Assembly (NCBI RefSeq): GCF_022539315.1
Contig: NC_066333.1
Span: 10,011,001-10,075,000, forward strand
Reading direction: 5' to 3'
Length of the DNA stretch: 64,000 nt
From: Serinus canaria
Lineage: Eukaryota > Chordata > Aves > Passeriformes > Fringillidae
In this document: piece by piece, positions 1-11,800 of the stretch
Numbering within the stretch: position 1 is the first letter of the stretch
How the letters are laid out: each line of letters starts with the position of its first letter
Position numbers and translations under genes: made by a program
The notes under the pieces: model-generated
Told to the model about the DNA's origin: nothing
Database searches by the model: none
The model's input: the letters and a program-made list of their open reading frames with translations, nothing else

Positions 1-1716
1 ACTGTTGTCCCTGTTACTGAGAAAACAAGGGGGTATTCAGAAGGTGTAACACCCTGGCTGAGTCTCCACCGTGGAGTTAGGAGTGAGGATCTAGCCATGG
101 CTCTCCCAATCCATCCTGTTACTCACACCAAGCATCCTTTTACAGAACTATGTGCTTTTTCTGTACCAGTGCCCACTGGCATTAGCTGTGTTTTCCCTCT
201 GCTTGCCATACACGGAGTCTTTCTGTCTCCATCCAGCCAGGTCTCCCCTGGGAGGGGAAGAAGGTTGTGAATGTTACCAACTGCTTTAGAGCCAGGAGGT
301 TTGCAGTTACTTCCTCATTTCATGAAGGGTTTTTTATTCAATTTTAGATGCTCGATTAGACTGGAGAGCCGTGTAAATGTGAAAGTATTAAACATTCCTG
401 CGCCATTCTTGCTGAAAAGCAGCAAACCAGTAATAATTTTAAAACTGAAGTGCTGGTGGAGGGTGTTGAAGCTGTGCCAGGAATGTTCTCCAGTTGCACC
501 TTAATGGCTGTGGACTTGTAGGAGGCAGTCTCTAGCAATACTGAAAGTGTTAGTCCTGTGGGAGTGCTTGCCTCCCTTGTGTTTGCAGAAAGGGACACTA
601 ATTTTTCATCCTCCTACCTGTTTGAGTTCTGAGCTTTACTTCCTTTTAAGAGTGCCTGAACAGTGCAGCTCAGAGTCTGCTCTGCTGCAGCTTGAGGTTT
701 GATTTTTATTTTGTTTTGCCAGAAGCTGGTCTTGTCAAACCAGAGTCCTGTAACTTTTGTCTTGTGGTGCTGTTTCTACATTGACTTCCATGGCAGCACT
801 GCCCATGTTGAGTTCCTGTCTCATTTGGGAAGAAAACCTTGGGCTTAAGCACACATGGCTTGTGCTGAAAGTGTAGCATAATGCATGCTCAAAGGCAGAA
901 AATACAGACTCTGGTAGTTGTAGTGTCAGCTTTTTGCTGGTGGAGTGCATTGTTCCTATGGAAATTGCAGTCAGAGTTGCACAATTCATTTTTAAATCTC
1001 TACCAACAAAGAAAGACTTGACTTGGACAATAGTAATGCATCTTACTTTGGAAAAGTCTGGGTTTTTTTTGCTTGAACGTGATATCCTATCACTGTTACA
1101 CTAACTCATGTGAGCCCAGCTATTATTCTTGCGTCTTCCATTCTGGGTCTTCACATGGATGCCAAATACTTTTTGCTTCCTCTATTAACTCTCTCTATTG
1201 TTTCTCAGAGAGATCTGTCAGTTTTATTGGGCTGCAGTCACAGACTCTCGGTCTGCTGACTCCTAGAGCTGGAGACAGCTGTTCTGAATGGAGAATGGAC
1301 ACAGATGTTTGGTCATCGTACAGATGTACCTGTATCTGACCTTAAATTGATATAAAATGATTTATTCCCCTGCCTTGATAGGGGGATCTTTTTGTGACAT
1401 TCTTGCCAGATTGTAAATGAGTATTTGGAAGCTTTTTAGGTATTTAACTTATAGGAAGGAGTTCTTTTGTGTGGCAGATAATGAATGGTCTCGTTGATGA
1501 AGTTGGTAAAAGTATGTATTTCAAGGGTCCTAGATGGGGAGACATGTTCTTGGCCTTTTAAGAAACTTTAAACTCTTAGTTAAGCACTCTTGCAACAGTA
1601 CAGAAATCCAGACAGCCTGCCATGCATCCTAAGAGCTCATAGATCTGTTGCAGTTCCTAAACTCAGAGGCCATGAACTAATGCTGTTCACTCTTCGTGGT
1701 GTTGTGCATTTTGCAG
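1..1716 (+). other. CABLES2: CABLES2 intron upstream of the first visible exon
   Basis: No exon is recognisable here. The exon beginning at 1717 starts with one base that completes a codon, so at least one coding exon lies further upstream, and I did not find its sequence in these bases. The stretch is AT-leaning, CpG-poor and interrupted by stops in all frames, as expected of an intron. The roughly 120 N-terminal residues expected of CABLES2 must be coded outside the window. Confidence 0.7.
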
Positions 1717-1788
1717 AAGGCGTTTTATCTCCCAGCGCTGCTCTCTAGACTTTTTAGAAGACATAGTGGAATATGCCAGTGTCCGAAG
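1717..1788 (+). CDS. CABLES2: CABLES2 exon a (first visible)
   Basis: The acceptor is TTTTGCAG and the donor is GTACTT. The exon opens with one base of a split codon and ends with two bases (AG) of an Arg codon. It reads [20 protein letters not shown] and onward, which aligns with the RRR-ISQR-SLE-LEDIEE block that precedes the SGSPR motif in CABLES1. Confidence 0.85.
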
Positions 1789-4700
1789 GTACTTGTTTTC
1801 AAAAGCAGCATTAACCTCAGCTCGTTGCATGCAGTCCTCTCCTCCCTCCACCCTCTTCCACGCCAATATCTGAGGTCCTGCATGCTAGTGCTGCCATCTG
1901 ATCATACAACTGGCATGAATTTTTCTCAGAACGCTTAACAGATTTGGCTTTTTTGTTTGTTTTTTTGTTTTATCATTGCAGAACCAAGCATATATCTGGG
2001 TCTCCAAGGCACAAAAGTTTGAAGAAGATGCACTTCATCAAGAACATGAGGCAGTATGACACCAAGAACAGCAGGTAACGTGTGGAGATTGAGGTTCCTC
2101 CTCTACTTGTGTGCAGTAGGAAGCAGCCTCCAGTTCCATGCAGTGAGACATTTAGTATCAGTGAGAATTAGAGGATGCCCCTGGCCTTGTTAGTTTTATC
2201 CAGACTTCTGTCAAAGGTGGTAGGTGCTCATACCTGCTACATTTGCATTGATGATTCTGCCATCCTACTCTGAGGAGGTTAAATCATTCTCTCTTTTCTT
2301 CTCTCACATTTCTTATTTCTCTCACTTTCCTTATCTCTGGCGCAGAGACGTCAGAGCTGAGAATGGAGAAGAAATGGAGAAGCCATTAAGAAGAATGGTT
2401 TGGTTTAGCCAAATTCTTGGCTCTTGGTTGCTCAGCAGAAGAGAAAGGGAGGCTGTATTTATTATTAATAGAAGTGTGAGGTTTCATCTAAGTGTAGAAT
2501 ATTATCAACATTTTTTTCACAAGGTTTATGTAAAAATTACATAAATATAGATATGTATTTAAGGACTGGGATCTCCTTTGAGGAGCTCCCAAGGTGATGG
2601 CAGGCCCTAAACACTGAGATTTGATAGAGAGCCCCAAGGATCTGCAGGGTCAATGTTAAACCTCTGCTGTTCTGCTGCTTTCTGAAAATCTTAAATCCAT
2701 GGCAGTATCTTTGACATGCAGAGCAAGATAAGAAGAGCCTTGTGTTAATACCCCATGAAAAGCTGCTTTGTAACTTCTGGATCTTAATTCATACCCTGAT
2801 CTTTCCCCATCTGCTTACAGGATAGTGCTGATCTGTGCTAAACGAACCCTGTGTGTGGCGTTTTCTATCCTGCCTTACGGGGAGGGGCTGCGGATCAGGT
2901 GAGGCTCTTCAGCTGCTCTGTGAAATGTCTGCTCTGATGTTTCAAGAGATCTCCTGAAATGAGTGTGCTTGGTGTAGGTCTCCTTTTTTGAAGCAAGTGA
3001 GCCTATTTAACCTGGCATTCATGTGTAAGGACAAGAGCTTGCTGTCAGAGCAGTAAAACCAGACACTGCCACACTGTAAAAGTGTTTGTTCCAACTCCAA
3101 GGGAAAAATACTGGGAAAGGCAGAGTTGTCTTCCAGTGTTTATTCACATTTTAAAGCACTCCAGTCCTGTGAAATCTCTGAAAGCAGCTTTGAACAGATA
3201 ATGTGATTGGCTGCTCTGTAGGTTTTCTATACTCCTAAAGTGGTCAGAAATCAATTGTCTTTAGAGCCACCAACAGTGGTGTCAGCAAAAAAGCACAGGG
3301 AGTTTCAGGGAAGGATGCTGTTGCCTTCAGTGGAAATTCTCAAGGGTTTATAGTGAATTTTCACCTAAATAAGTTAAAGATGCTCTTCTGTTTCTCATCT
3401 TTAAGCTGTGAATGTCACTATTTGCAACCTAAGAAAAGCAGAAACAGTTTGGACTGAGTCACACTACTCTTGGTGTTCAGACTACATTTTTGTTTACAGC
3501 TGTCAGTATGATCATTTGTGAGAAACAAAACCCACAAACTGGATTTCTCTGGGTCTTTCTTCAGTCCCTTGTGAAGTTTAAGTCCATTCTGTGAAGGTCT
3601 GTTATCTACAAATATGCCATACAAAACACTAATTCTGTTCTGGCAAAACAATTGTGTTGTCACTTCTGTCCTGTCCGTAACTTATGGACAAAGGAAACGG
3701 ATGCTTAGTCGTGGGAATTGTATTGTATGCAAATACATGCCATAAAAATAGTTGATGGGAAAATATTCTCCCACATAATAGAAAGGCAGCAAGGTCACTG
3801 GAGCTATTTCAGAGCAGTTCTGAGCACTCTTCTGTTCAGCTTGCAAGCTGGCAAGGCAGTTCTTCGCTTGAAAACTGGATTTTGTATTGGAATTTTGGTG
3901 ACAAAGCCACGTGCTGCCATCGCTGACACAGAGACCTGAAACTTCATTCTGAACTTGAGCTTGTGTGCTCAGGGGTCACAAATTTGCTCTTGAAAGGCAG
4001 GTTTCTAATCCTGGAAAACAAGTAATGTAAATCAAGTTTGCTGTTACCTGTTTGAGCATTAGAGAGTTGGGAAGGATGTGGTCTTGTGCAGAAAGATCTT
4101 ATTAAAAACAGTTTACCTTCAATAACTAGATTGGTAGATTTGTGTTAAACTGAAATGAAATCTGATGCTGTAGTTAATGAACATCTCCACATTTTGAAAA
4201 GAGTAGTTAAAAAATAATGCTCTCCTGGAGGTGGCATTGAGGGGCTGGCTTGTTTCCACACAGGAGAACTCTGACCTGGTGGTGTTGGTTGGTATTTACC
4301 ATGGGAAGCTGGGCTTGCATTTTGTGACAGTGCTCTTTCTTACCTGCATTTAGTGATCTGAAAATGGAAGGACAGAAGCAGAGACATCCTTCTGGAGGAG
4401 TTTCAGTATCTACTGAGATGGTGCTTGGACTGGAAGGAGTAGAGCTGGGTGCTGATGGCAAGGTAAGGTCATTTACTTTTTCACCCCGGGGCTATTTCAT
4501 GATGGGACAAATCAATTTATGCAGTGTTGTGCTGTCCATTATGTGAGAGCTGTGGCTTTTCAGACCAGTGGAAGTTTTAGACCCATAGTTTGAAATTGTG
4601 GCTTGTGATAATGCTTCTTCTGAAGAGGCTGCTGAAGCTTGTGATCATTTCTGCCTCTATTTCTGGAGAATTGACTTGACTTTGCTACCTGAGGCAACAT

Positions 4701-7700
4701 GTGAGTGAAGTTCTGATAGAAATATGGATGAAATGCATACTGCTTTAGTTAAATTTATAATGCCAGAATTTTACTTGTGATTCTCACTTTTTCTTTGTCA
4801 TCCCACCAAATTTTCTACAACTCTTCATTTTAAAGTTGTGGAAACAAGGCACGCCTCATCCAACTTTTCCCTTCCTCCTGTCTCACAGTTCCAAGCTCCC
4901 TACTCCCAAATCCAGACTCTAGGGGACTCTGATTTGGAAATCCTAGGTGTCTGGAAATGAGCTTTTCAGTAAATTTCCCCCCATAACCACTACAGCTTTC
5001 TCTTCTTTCAGGTTGTGTCCTATGCAAAATTCTTGTACCCGACCAACGCTCTGGTTGTCCGCAAAGCCGACGCCTACGGTGCTGTTCCCCCCTGTCGAGC
5101 CAGTGCTCCCCGGAGTCTTCCTGGATCAAGATACAAACCTGTGACAGCAAAAACAATACCAGCAGGGACAGACATTGGTAAGGGCAGAGCCAGCCCTGTC
5201 ATCACTGAACACAGCAGAAAAGGCAGAGATTTGTCTGAGACAGCTGCAGGTGGTCAGCGTGTTATTGGGATGGAGGTGCTGCAGCTCATTAGTGCAGTGC
5301 AAATGATGAGCCTTAGGACTGAGGCTTCCACAAACTCCTTACAGCCTCCATATATCTGGCCTAGTTCTGTTTATGCCATTCAGGAGGCACAAAGCTTTTC
5401 CTTGGGAATGTAAAGTTTTATATTTCTCACCAAGAAACATCTGGTGTATGTGGATCCAGGTGGTTCTCCTTGCCTTCTAGCACAGTAACAATAAGCCAAG
5501 AGTTTGTGCCAAGAATCCCTTCTCTTGTGTAAAAGAGCAAACCTGACAACAACGCTGCTGTCTGTTAAAAGGACAGGCAAAATAATTCAGTCTTGGGTAG
5601 TTGTTTTCTGGGTATATTTGTAGATGCAAACTCAGTTTGCACTAAATCTAAAATGGTGTGTCAGGCATGGTGTCTATGTAGTGGAGAACGAGATTGTGTG
5701 GTTTATTTAATTGCTCTAATTTGTGACTGGTGCATTTATGAAATGCATGCATGTGCCTGTAGCTGCAGTTTGTACTGTGAGATCTGCCAACACTCAACGT
5801 TTGCTATTTGAAAACTTCCTTAAGGAGGAGACAGGGAATTTAAAGCTCTTTTTCTGGTGACCTAATGTGCTTTCCTCATTCCCTCAGGAAGTGAAGCTGG
5901 AGAAGCTGCAGAGTATGATCCAAATCTTCTGGATGATCCTCAGTGGCCCTGTGGAAAACATAAACGTGTTCTCATCTTTGCCTCCTACATGGTGAGTGAC
6001 TGGCATACCCGAAAGAGGAGAGACTCCCTGACAGATCCTCCTCTAAAGAGTTTTTTTTTTTGAGGAAGAAAAATTCTTCTAGGAAGAAAAAGTATTTTTT
6101 CTGATAATTGATTAGGAAAAGTACAAACAGTTGAGTTTTGTACAGTGAGCTTGTCAAAGGCCAACCTGACACCTGTCTTCATGTTGTCATTTATTTCTTG
6201 TAACCATTTGCTTACTATTTTATTAAAGACTTTGTTTATAATTGGGATTCAACTTTAAGACATTTCAGAAATGTTAAATTGTGAATCATAAAACTCAAAT
6301 TTGCCTTTGCATTAGTGTTTTTGGAAGAGTTGTTTGGCTGTCAGTCCTGCTCACAAGACAAATGATAAATTTTGCTTCTTGCATTTCAGACTACAGTCAT
6401 AGAGTATGTGAAACCCTCAGACCTTAAAAAGGATATGAATGAAACCTTTAGAGAGAAGTTTCCTCATATCAAGTTGACACTGAGCAAAATTAGGAGGTAA
6501 GAAATAAACCTTAAGTAACAAGGACATCACCCACACTGTCTGAGGCTGCACTTGTATGCAGCAAATATAAACTCTATTAATAGCATATATGATTAAACAC
6601 TAATCTCCTGTTGTCAGCTGAGCTGAATTGTAGGGTGACAGCCCTGCACTGGAATCTTTAGGATGCTGAGAAAGGGTTGGTTTTCAAAGTTCCACCTCAA
6701 GGGTTTTGTTTCACCAACTGTGGTGTACTAACACTAGGAGCCAATTAACAGTGGAGTAGCATTAGCTTTGAAACAAACCCTTGTAACCTGATTGCTTGGC
6801 TGCAGTGCAATCCCACTCCAACTGGATTGGCTTTCTGGGCCCTCTGGCTATTTTTGCCTTTCAATTACCAGACTTACTCATGACTACAGACTCTAACAAG
6901 ATTGTAGGATAAAGAGTGTTAGATCTGGGGAGACTTGGTAAAGAAAAGCTTTTTGTGGAGGCCACACAGAATTTCTCATCCTTGAGTAAAGGCATCTGGT
7001 TGCTCCTCACCAAGATGCATTGTTGCACCTTCAGAGAGCTATAATCTTGCTGGTGTTACAGGAGATTGATGCAATCAGAGCCTGTTGAAATAGCCAGCTT
7101 GAACACGATTCTGCTGAGTCACCAGGGCCAGGTGTAGCTCAGCTCCAGGGAAAGGTCTGCTTGGGCAGTCTGTCCTGCCTGAGTCCTGCATGCCCCTCTT
7201 GCAGCAATTCAGAGCAGTGTGTTCTGCAGAGATCATGCAGGTACAGTGTGGCCCTGGCAGGAGCCATCCACCTCAAGCCTGCTAGGTGCTGAGGTGAAGG
7301 GCTGGCTGTGTGGGGAGTGTGGAAAGCAGACTGCCTTCCCCTCACACCTGGCTCTTACACAAGGTGTCTACCAGACAGGTCTCTGTGCAGCAGCTGCTGT
7401 CTTCTGCAGGGCTCTGCTGTGGTTTGCTGTAGGTCAGGGTGGTTCACTCTTGTGATCTGAATCACAAACCAGTTTGGGAACACAGAAGAAATCCTACAGC
7501 AATAGCCTGTGTGTTAGTGAGGCAGCTAAGCTCTGGTGTTCATGGGCAGATGATGTTGTCAGCCAGGTGAAATCAGTTTGTGCATCAGCACCAGCTGAGC
7601 TTTTCCACTCTAGGATAATACTTGTCATGGTTTTCCAAATAGGAGCCTTGCCCATGTGCTCCTCTGAGCTGCTGTGCTGCAGTATTTCTACAGCATTTAA

Positions 7701-8512
7701 TAAAATCTGTCATGTCTGGGGGGGGTGTCTTTTCTCCTATTCCCAGTTTAAAGAGAGAGATGAGAAACCTGAGTGAGGAGTGCAGTCTGGAGCCAGTGAC
7801 TGTCTCCATGGCTTACGTTTACTTTGAGAAGCTCGTCCTCCAAGGCAAACTCAACAAACAGAACCGCAAACTGTGCGCTGGTGCTTGTGTTCTGCTCGCA
7901 GCCAAGATCAGCAGTGACCTCAGGAAACATGAAGTGAAACACCTAATAGATGTAAGTGCTATTAGCTTTGTTCCAGCTGCTCTCAGAACCTCCTCCCTAG
8001 CTCATAGGCAAAGATTAAATGCAAGGTTTTCAGTGGCACGTGCTTGCATGGAAGACCAGCTCTTTCAGTCAGTTTTGTGTCTCATTAGGGCTCTTCCTTG
8101 CTTTGTTTTTTTTAATTCATTAAAACTATCTGCCTGGTGCAGCCTACTGTCTTACTGATCCTCCAGTAAAGTTATTTTTGCACTTGTATATGTTTGCCAG
8201 AGAAGCAGTAACAGTTGTGTGGGTGTCACAGCTGAGCTGATAAGCTGGTTTGATTCTGAAAATACAGCTCAGGCTGTGCATCACAGACTTAATCTAACAA
8301 TGCCTTGAAATCACCTGGATTAACTGATTCTTTCTCCCCTCCTTTGTTTTGTTTTGTTACCACCGTGATAGAAACTAGAAGAGAGATTCAGATTCAACAG
8401 AAGGGATCTCATTGGTTTCGAATTCACTGTCCTTGTGGCTTTGGAACTGGCTCTGTATCTCCCTGAAAACCAAGTTTTACCTCATTACAGACGGCTCACA
8501 CAACAGTCTTAA
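1717..8512 (+). CDS. CABLES2: CABLES2 (CDK5 and ABL enzyme substrate 2), 3' part of the gene, nine exons
   Basis: The spliced coding sequence joins 1717-1788, 1982-2074, 2821-2898, 4354-4462, 5012-5177, 5888-5991, 6390-6496, 7747-7951 and 8372-8512. All introns are GT-AG and phases are continuous, giving 357 residues plus TAA. CABLES proteins are adaptors that link cyclin-dependent kinases to non-receptor tyrosine kinases and carry a C-terminal cyclin-box fold. The family signatures are visible: [20 protein letters not shown], the [11 protein letters not shown] block, [18 protein letters not shown], and the cyclin-like region over about the last 180 residues ([29 protein letters not shown]). 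CABLES1 is the paralogue that fits equally well on motifs. I chose CABLES2 because RPS21 and LAMA5 follow immediately, as in the human 20q13.33 block. Human CABLES2 is about 478 residues, so about a quarter lies upstream of the window. No frameshift or premature stop is seen. Confidence 0.93.
1982..2074 (+). CDS. CABLES2: CABLES2 exon b
   Basis: The acceptor follows a long T-rich tract (TTTTATCATTGCAG) and the donor is GTAACG. The exon codes [20 protein letters not shown] then [10 protein letters not shown], one of the most conserved stretches of the CABLES family. This settles the reading frame of the gene. Confidence 0.93.
2821..2898 (+). CDS. CABLES2: CABLES2 exon c
   Basis: The acceptor is TGCTTACAG and the donor is GTGAGG. 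It codes [20 protein letters not shown] followed by EGLRI. The position matches the IVLISGRRSFCSIFSVLPYR segment of CABLES1. The substitutions are those expected for the more divergent CABLES2 paralogue. Confidence 0.92.
2899..4353 (+). other. CABLES2 intron (1.46 kb)
   Basis: This is an ordinary intron, CpG-poor and with stops in all frames. No repeat or RNA gene is recognised in it. Confidence 0.6.
4354..4462 (+). CDS. CABLES2: CABLES2 exon d
   Basis: The acceptor is CTGCATTTAG and the donor is GTAAGG. It codes a variable stretch ([20 protein letters not shown]) followed by the conserved [13 protein letters not shown] block, which is nearly identical to the [13 protein letters not shown] of CABLES1. 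Confidence 0.93.
5012..5177 (+). CDS. CABLES2: CABLES2 exon e
   Basis: The acceptor is TCTTCTTTCAG and the donor is GTAAGG. It starts with [18 protein letters not shown] (compare VSYTQFLLPTNAF in CABLES1) and then runs through a Pro, Ala and Arg-rich linker of about 35 residues. The linker is poorly conserved between paralogues and is probably disordered. The exon ends with one base of a split Gly codon. Confidence 0.9.
5888..5991 (+). CDS. CABLES2: CABLES2 exon f
   Basis: The acceptor is CATTCCCTCAG and the donor is GTGAGT. It codes the family hallmark [20 protein letters not shown] followed by IFASYM, which leads into the cyclin-like fold. Confidence 0.95.
6390..6496 (+). CDS. CABLES2: CABLES2 exon g
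   Basis: The acceptor is TTGCATTTCAG and the donor is GTAAGA. It codes [20 protein letters not shown] then [15 protein letters not shown]. This is almost identical to the corresponding CABLES1 segment and forms the helical lead-in to the cyclin box. Confidence 0.95.
6497..7746 (+). other. CABLES2 intron (1.25 kb)
   Basis: No coding segment, repeat element or RNA gene is recognised. The 3' end has a short G run (7719-7725) and then the pyrimidine tract of the next acceptor. Confidence 0.6.
7747..7951 (+). CDS. CABLES2: CABLES2 exon h, core of the cyclin-like fold
   Basis: The acceptor is TCCTATTCCCAG and the donor is GTAAGT. It codes SLKREMRNL, then [40 protein letters not shown] and KHEVKHLID. 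The AYVYFEKL and [12 protein letters not shown] helices are the cyclin-box-like core that distinguishes CABLES proteins. Confidence 0.95.
8372..8512 (+). CDS. CABLES2: CABLES2 terminal coding exon
   Basis: The acceptor is ACCGTGATAG, with the T-rich tract about 12 bases further upstream. It codes [20 protein letters not shown], then [20 protein letters not shown] and RLTQQS, followed by TAA at 8510-8512. It aligns to the very end of CABLES1 (MPHYRRLVQSS), so the stop is in the expected place. Confidence 0.95.
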   Translation, partial: KLEERFRFNRRDLIGFEFTVLVALELALYLPENQVLPHYRRLTQQS

Positions 8513-9938
8513 CCAAAGCTCCATCCCAGCCAGCATCCAGCTGTGCTGGGATCCCACCCCAGGATGCTGCCTGTGGAGCTGCCACTGGCTCCAGCTCGTT
8601 GGGAAGGCTGCAGGGTGATGGGAACTGTCGAGGTCTGTGGACACAGATGCCAAATCTGGGGGATGGTACGAGAAGAGTTATTGAACTTTTGTTTTCTTTT
8701 GGACATTTAAAGCACAAATATTCACCAGTCAGCTGTCATGGCTGCTTATTATTCCTTATTTATCTTCCTGGTTTTACTAAAACTGTTCTTCCCTATGAAG
8801 AATACTATGGTATTGGTTCTTTTTCTTTTATTTTGTTTTAAGCCTTTATTGTATTCCTTGAAACTGAAGGAACATCACTTCCATTCCAGTGCACCATAAA
8901 GTTCAGATGTTTCTAAGAACCTTCTCACATTTTTACATTAATGAAATGCATACTTTATTTTTTTAAAGATGTGCCTAAAACTGGCTGGTCTGGTACCAGT
9001 GCTTTTTAAGTTAGTTCTGTTATTTAGTGGGGAAACCTGAATTTGTATAGCCATTTATTCTTTACCTGCATTGGCCTTGCATACAAGGAAAACAATTCCA
9101 GTATATCTGCACTAATAATATACAGGGCATCTATTCTATGATCTATAAGTAGCGAGATTGAAATTATTCCATTTCAATTTATTTACTATAAATAACTTAA
9201 AAATATACATTTTGCTTTAGAAGGAAAATTGGTTTGAAAACCTGTCATGAAGTACCACACGTTGAGTGAGGTAGCTGGGAAGTGATTGCCATCCTAATTC
9301 ACTCTTGAGTGGAAGATGAGCACTTGACTAAGAGCAATTTGCTGTCAAATGTATAATTTAGGGGTTTTATTTGTTTCTCTGTTCTGTAGCCTGAAATAAG
9401 CACCTTTTTTAGGATTGACTGTATTATAGATGGTCTTATCTGAGCAAATATGAAGCCAGTAGACTTACTGCTGCCAACTGAGGCCAATGAAACAAAGCAT
9501 GCTCAGTATTTAAAATGCTACTTTTTTTACTCTCTGTTCTTCCAAGCGTTGCATCACTGTGATGGTCCTCATAAAACTGGCATTTCTTGCACATCTGAGC
9601 AGCCACTACTGGCTGGTGCCCAGCAGCTCTCTAGTGCATACACAGAGCTCAAATAACTTCTCTGCCCGTTGGCTTATTCCTTCCTTTATTTTTACAATAT
9701 CCAGGTTGGGAATGAATTCTTGATTATACGTGGAACCTTCTCTGGTATTGGCTCTTGGGTTTATTTTCTGAAGCAATATTATTGATACAAGTTACTGGGT
9801 CCCTTTGCAAGGAACAAAACTGATACTTGGTTTACTCCAACTGAGAAAGTTGTAATTTAAGTTTAAACTGCCAGACCTCATGCTGAGGTCAGGGACTTGC
9901 TATCCAATATGTAAGTAATGTAAATTCCTGTTCCTTGT

Positions 9939-9944
9939 ATTAAA
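9939..9944 (+). terminator. Candidate CABLES2 poly(A) signal (ATTAAA)
   Basis: The common variant hexamer ATTAAA is followed within 15 bases by the T/G-rich TTGGTTGTAG. It is about 1.43 kb after the stop codon. No AATAAA is seen between the stop codon and this point. Confidence 0.35.
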
Positions 9945-10789
9945 TATTGGTTGTAGCCAAAACCAAAGCTGAATCCTTGCTCTTCAGCTGTGTTTGGTCT
10001 GAAGCTAATTTGGCTTCATTAGAATTGCAGCAAACTTTACTGGAGCCCCTTCCTCTCTGAGTGGGGCCCAAAGTGTATTTTTCATATATAATAATTACAG
10101 TGACTATCAAACCTTTTGTAACTGTGTTCAGCTGTATGTAGCTTCAAATTATTTGTGTAAAATTTAATATGCTTGTGATTTCTCTAACACAGAAGGACTT
10201 TCCAGTCTCCAGAAGTAAGATGTAGCTAATAGCTTAGACAATAAGCTTGCCAGATATCTTCCAAAATGTTTAAAACAAATTGCCTACTAGTTAAACTTTC
10301 TACTGAATATAACTGTCCTTGCATGCAGAAATAGTGATGTACTAAACATCTAGTGTGTAACGAGCCTCCAAATTAGCAAACAGTGGTGCAGACAGCTGAG
10401 GTGCTCCACCACTTCCCAAGGAATTGTGGAGAGGCCAGAGGTACAACAGAGCCAAGAAATTTCTCATAGAACAGCTTGATTAGTATGAATGAAATCTGAA
10501 CGTGTATTTCTCTGGGAACTTCTTTATTTAGTGTATAAAGAGTTTTCTGTAACAAAATTAACTTTCCTTTCTCACCATCTGAGGGAACAAAACGCACTTT
10601 GGTTTGCAACACTTTGCAGTCTTTATTCAGTGGAAGTTTGTCTAGTTCAAGTGGCCATTTGGGCTGAAATTACACTCCCAGAATCTGTGGGTTTACGTCA
10701 TAAAACCGGCAAGCTTTTGTTTTCTTCCAGGAGAACAAATTGGGATAAAGGAGCATTAAATTACAGAAAGCTGAATGTTGTCTAACAGT

Positions 10790-11170
10790 TATTCTAGCCC
10801 TTGGCTCGGGCACACACTCGAGTTGGGAAGCCAAGGATGACGCAGGGCAGCGAGGGCTGTGCCAGCTGCGTCTGGCAGAGCTCGGGCTGCGGTGATGCTG
10901 CCCAGAGCCTGGGGCTTGTGCAGGAACGTGTGTGTGTGCAGGGAGAGCAGGGACAGCCAGCCCTTCTGCAGGGATCCTCCCCCGGCTCCGCCTGCTCTGC
11001 CGGGTTTGCCTCCTGTGCGGGAATCTCTCTCTTTTCACCTAAAAGCTGCCACCGTGTGGCAAAGGACTCTCAGTACCTTGTGTGTTCAAACTCGGCGCTA
11101 GACCCAGAGCCAGACCCAGAGCCGCCGGTTCACGTTTGCACAGCCGAACTCCTCCTGCTCTGAAGAGAAA
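10790..11170 (+). other. GC-rich, CpG-containing segment downstream of CABLES2
   Basis: The composition shifts abruptly from AT-rich UTR-like sequence to GC-rich sequence with scattered CpGs (for example CTCGGGC, ACTCGAG, CCGCCGG). A short CCAGAG-type repeat lies at 11101-11125. An open frame of 120 codons runs through it, but it resembles no protein I know. It may be a regulatory segment or a decayed island. Confidence 0.3.
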
Positions 11171-11380
11171 CAGCTTTACACCCCGGGGGGGTCTGGTGCT
11201 TTGTGAAGGTGCTGCTGGGGTGGCTCAGCACGGAGAACTCTCTTGAGAAGAGCCTGTACATTTCCTGTAAACAAAAACTCTTCTAGTTTTGTCATATTCC
11301 ATTATTTAAAAGTCTCAGTTGTAGCCTGTTTTGGGGGTTTGTTTGTTTGTTTTTTCTTCTGTGAAATTAAGATGCTGTGA

Positions 11381-11386
11381 AATAAA
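11381..11386 (+). terminator. Candidate distal CABLES2 poly(A) signal (AATAAA)
   Basis: A canonical AATAAA is followed by the T/G-rich CTGTTTTGGTACATGGTTTG. It is the only AATAAA I found between the CABLES2 stop and the RPS21 promoter, and it lies about 50 bases before the CR1 fragment. Confidence 0.4.
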
Positions 11387-11432
11387 ACCTGTTTTGGTAC
11401 ATGGTTTGTAACCAAATGTCTCATTTTGGAGT

Positions 11433-11800
11433 AACAGAATGGGTGGTGTTGGAAGGGCCCTCTGGAGATCATCCCCTCTGACCCTGCTGCTCAGGCAGCT
11501 CACCTGGGGCAGGTGACACAGGAACGTGTCCAGGTGGGCCTGAAATGTCTCCAGAGACAGAGACTGCCCGGTGTCCCTGGGCAGCTGTGCCAGTGACCTA
11601 CCACCCTTAACGGAAAATTATTCCTTCAGGTGGGAATTTTTTGTATTTTAGTTTATGGCCATTTCTCCTTGTCTGGTTGTTAGGCACCACGAAAAAGAGT
11701 CTGGCAACATTATCTGCCAGGCCTTGGGGATATTTGTATATTTGAGGACTGAGGAGCCTCTCTCAGGCCCTTCTCCTCCAAAGACATCCTGAGAGAGAAG
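11433..11800 (-). mobile_element. CR1 LINE fragment, 3' end, antisense to the plus strand
   Basis: Read on the plus strand, the segment shows the reverse complement of a CR1 3' end. It runs ACAGAATGGGTGGTGTTGGA, then GATCATCCCCTCTGACCCTG, CCAGTGACCTACCACCCTTA, an AATTATTCCTTCAG block, the CACGAAAAAGAGTCTGGCAA block, a GGGGATATTTGTATATTTGA block and CCTCTCTCAGGCCCTTCTCC. These are the successive landmarks of avian CR1 tails. The element is 5'-truncated, as most CR1 copies are, and has no reverse-transcriptase frame. The outer limit near 11800 is approximate. It ends about 300 bp upstream of the RPS21 promoter. Confidence 0.85.

Larger units (their letters stand above)
8513..11400 (+). other. 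CABLES2: CABLES2 3' UTR and downstream flank
   Basis: From the stop codon to about 10780 the sequence is AT-rich and has no other gene. The end of the mRNA is uncertain. A variant signal ATTAAA at 9939-9944 with T/G-rich sequence downstream would give a UTR of about 1.45 kb. The first canonical AATAAA, at 11381-11386, would give about 2.9 kb. Another ATTAAA lies at 10755. I infer the UTR from position and composition only. Confidence 0.5.

Noticed and set aside
1..1716. Search for the preceding CABLES2 exon
   Set aside because: Nothing resembling the N-terminal CABLES sequence with a donor in the correct phase was found.
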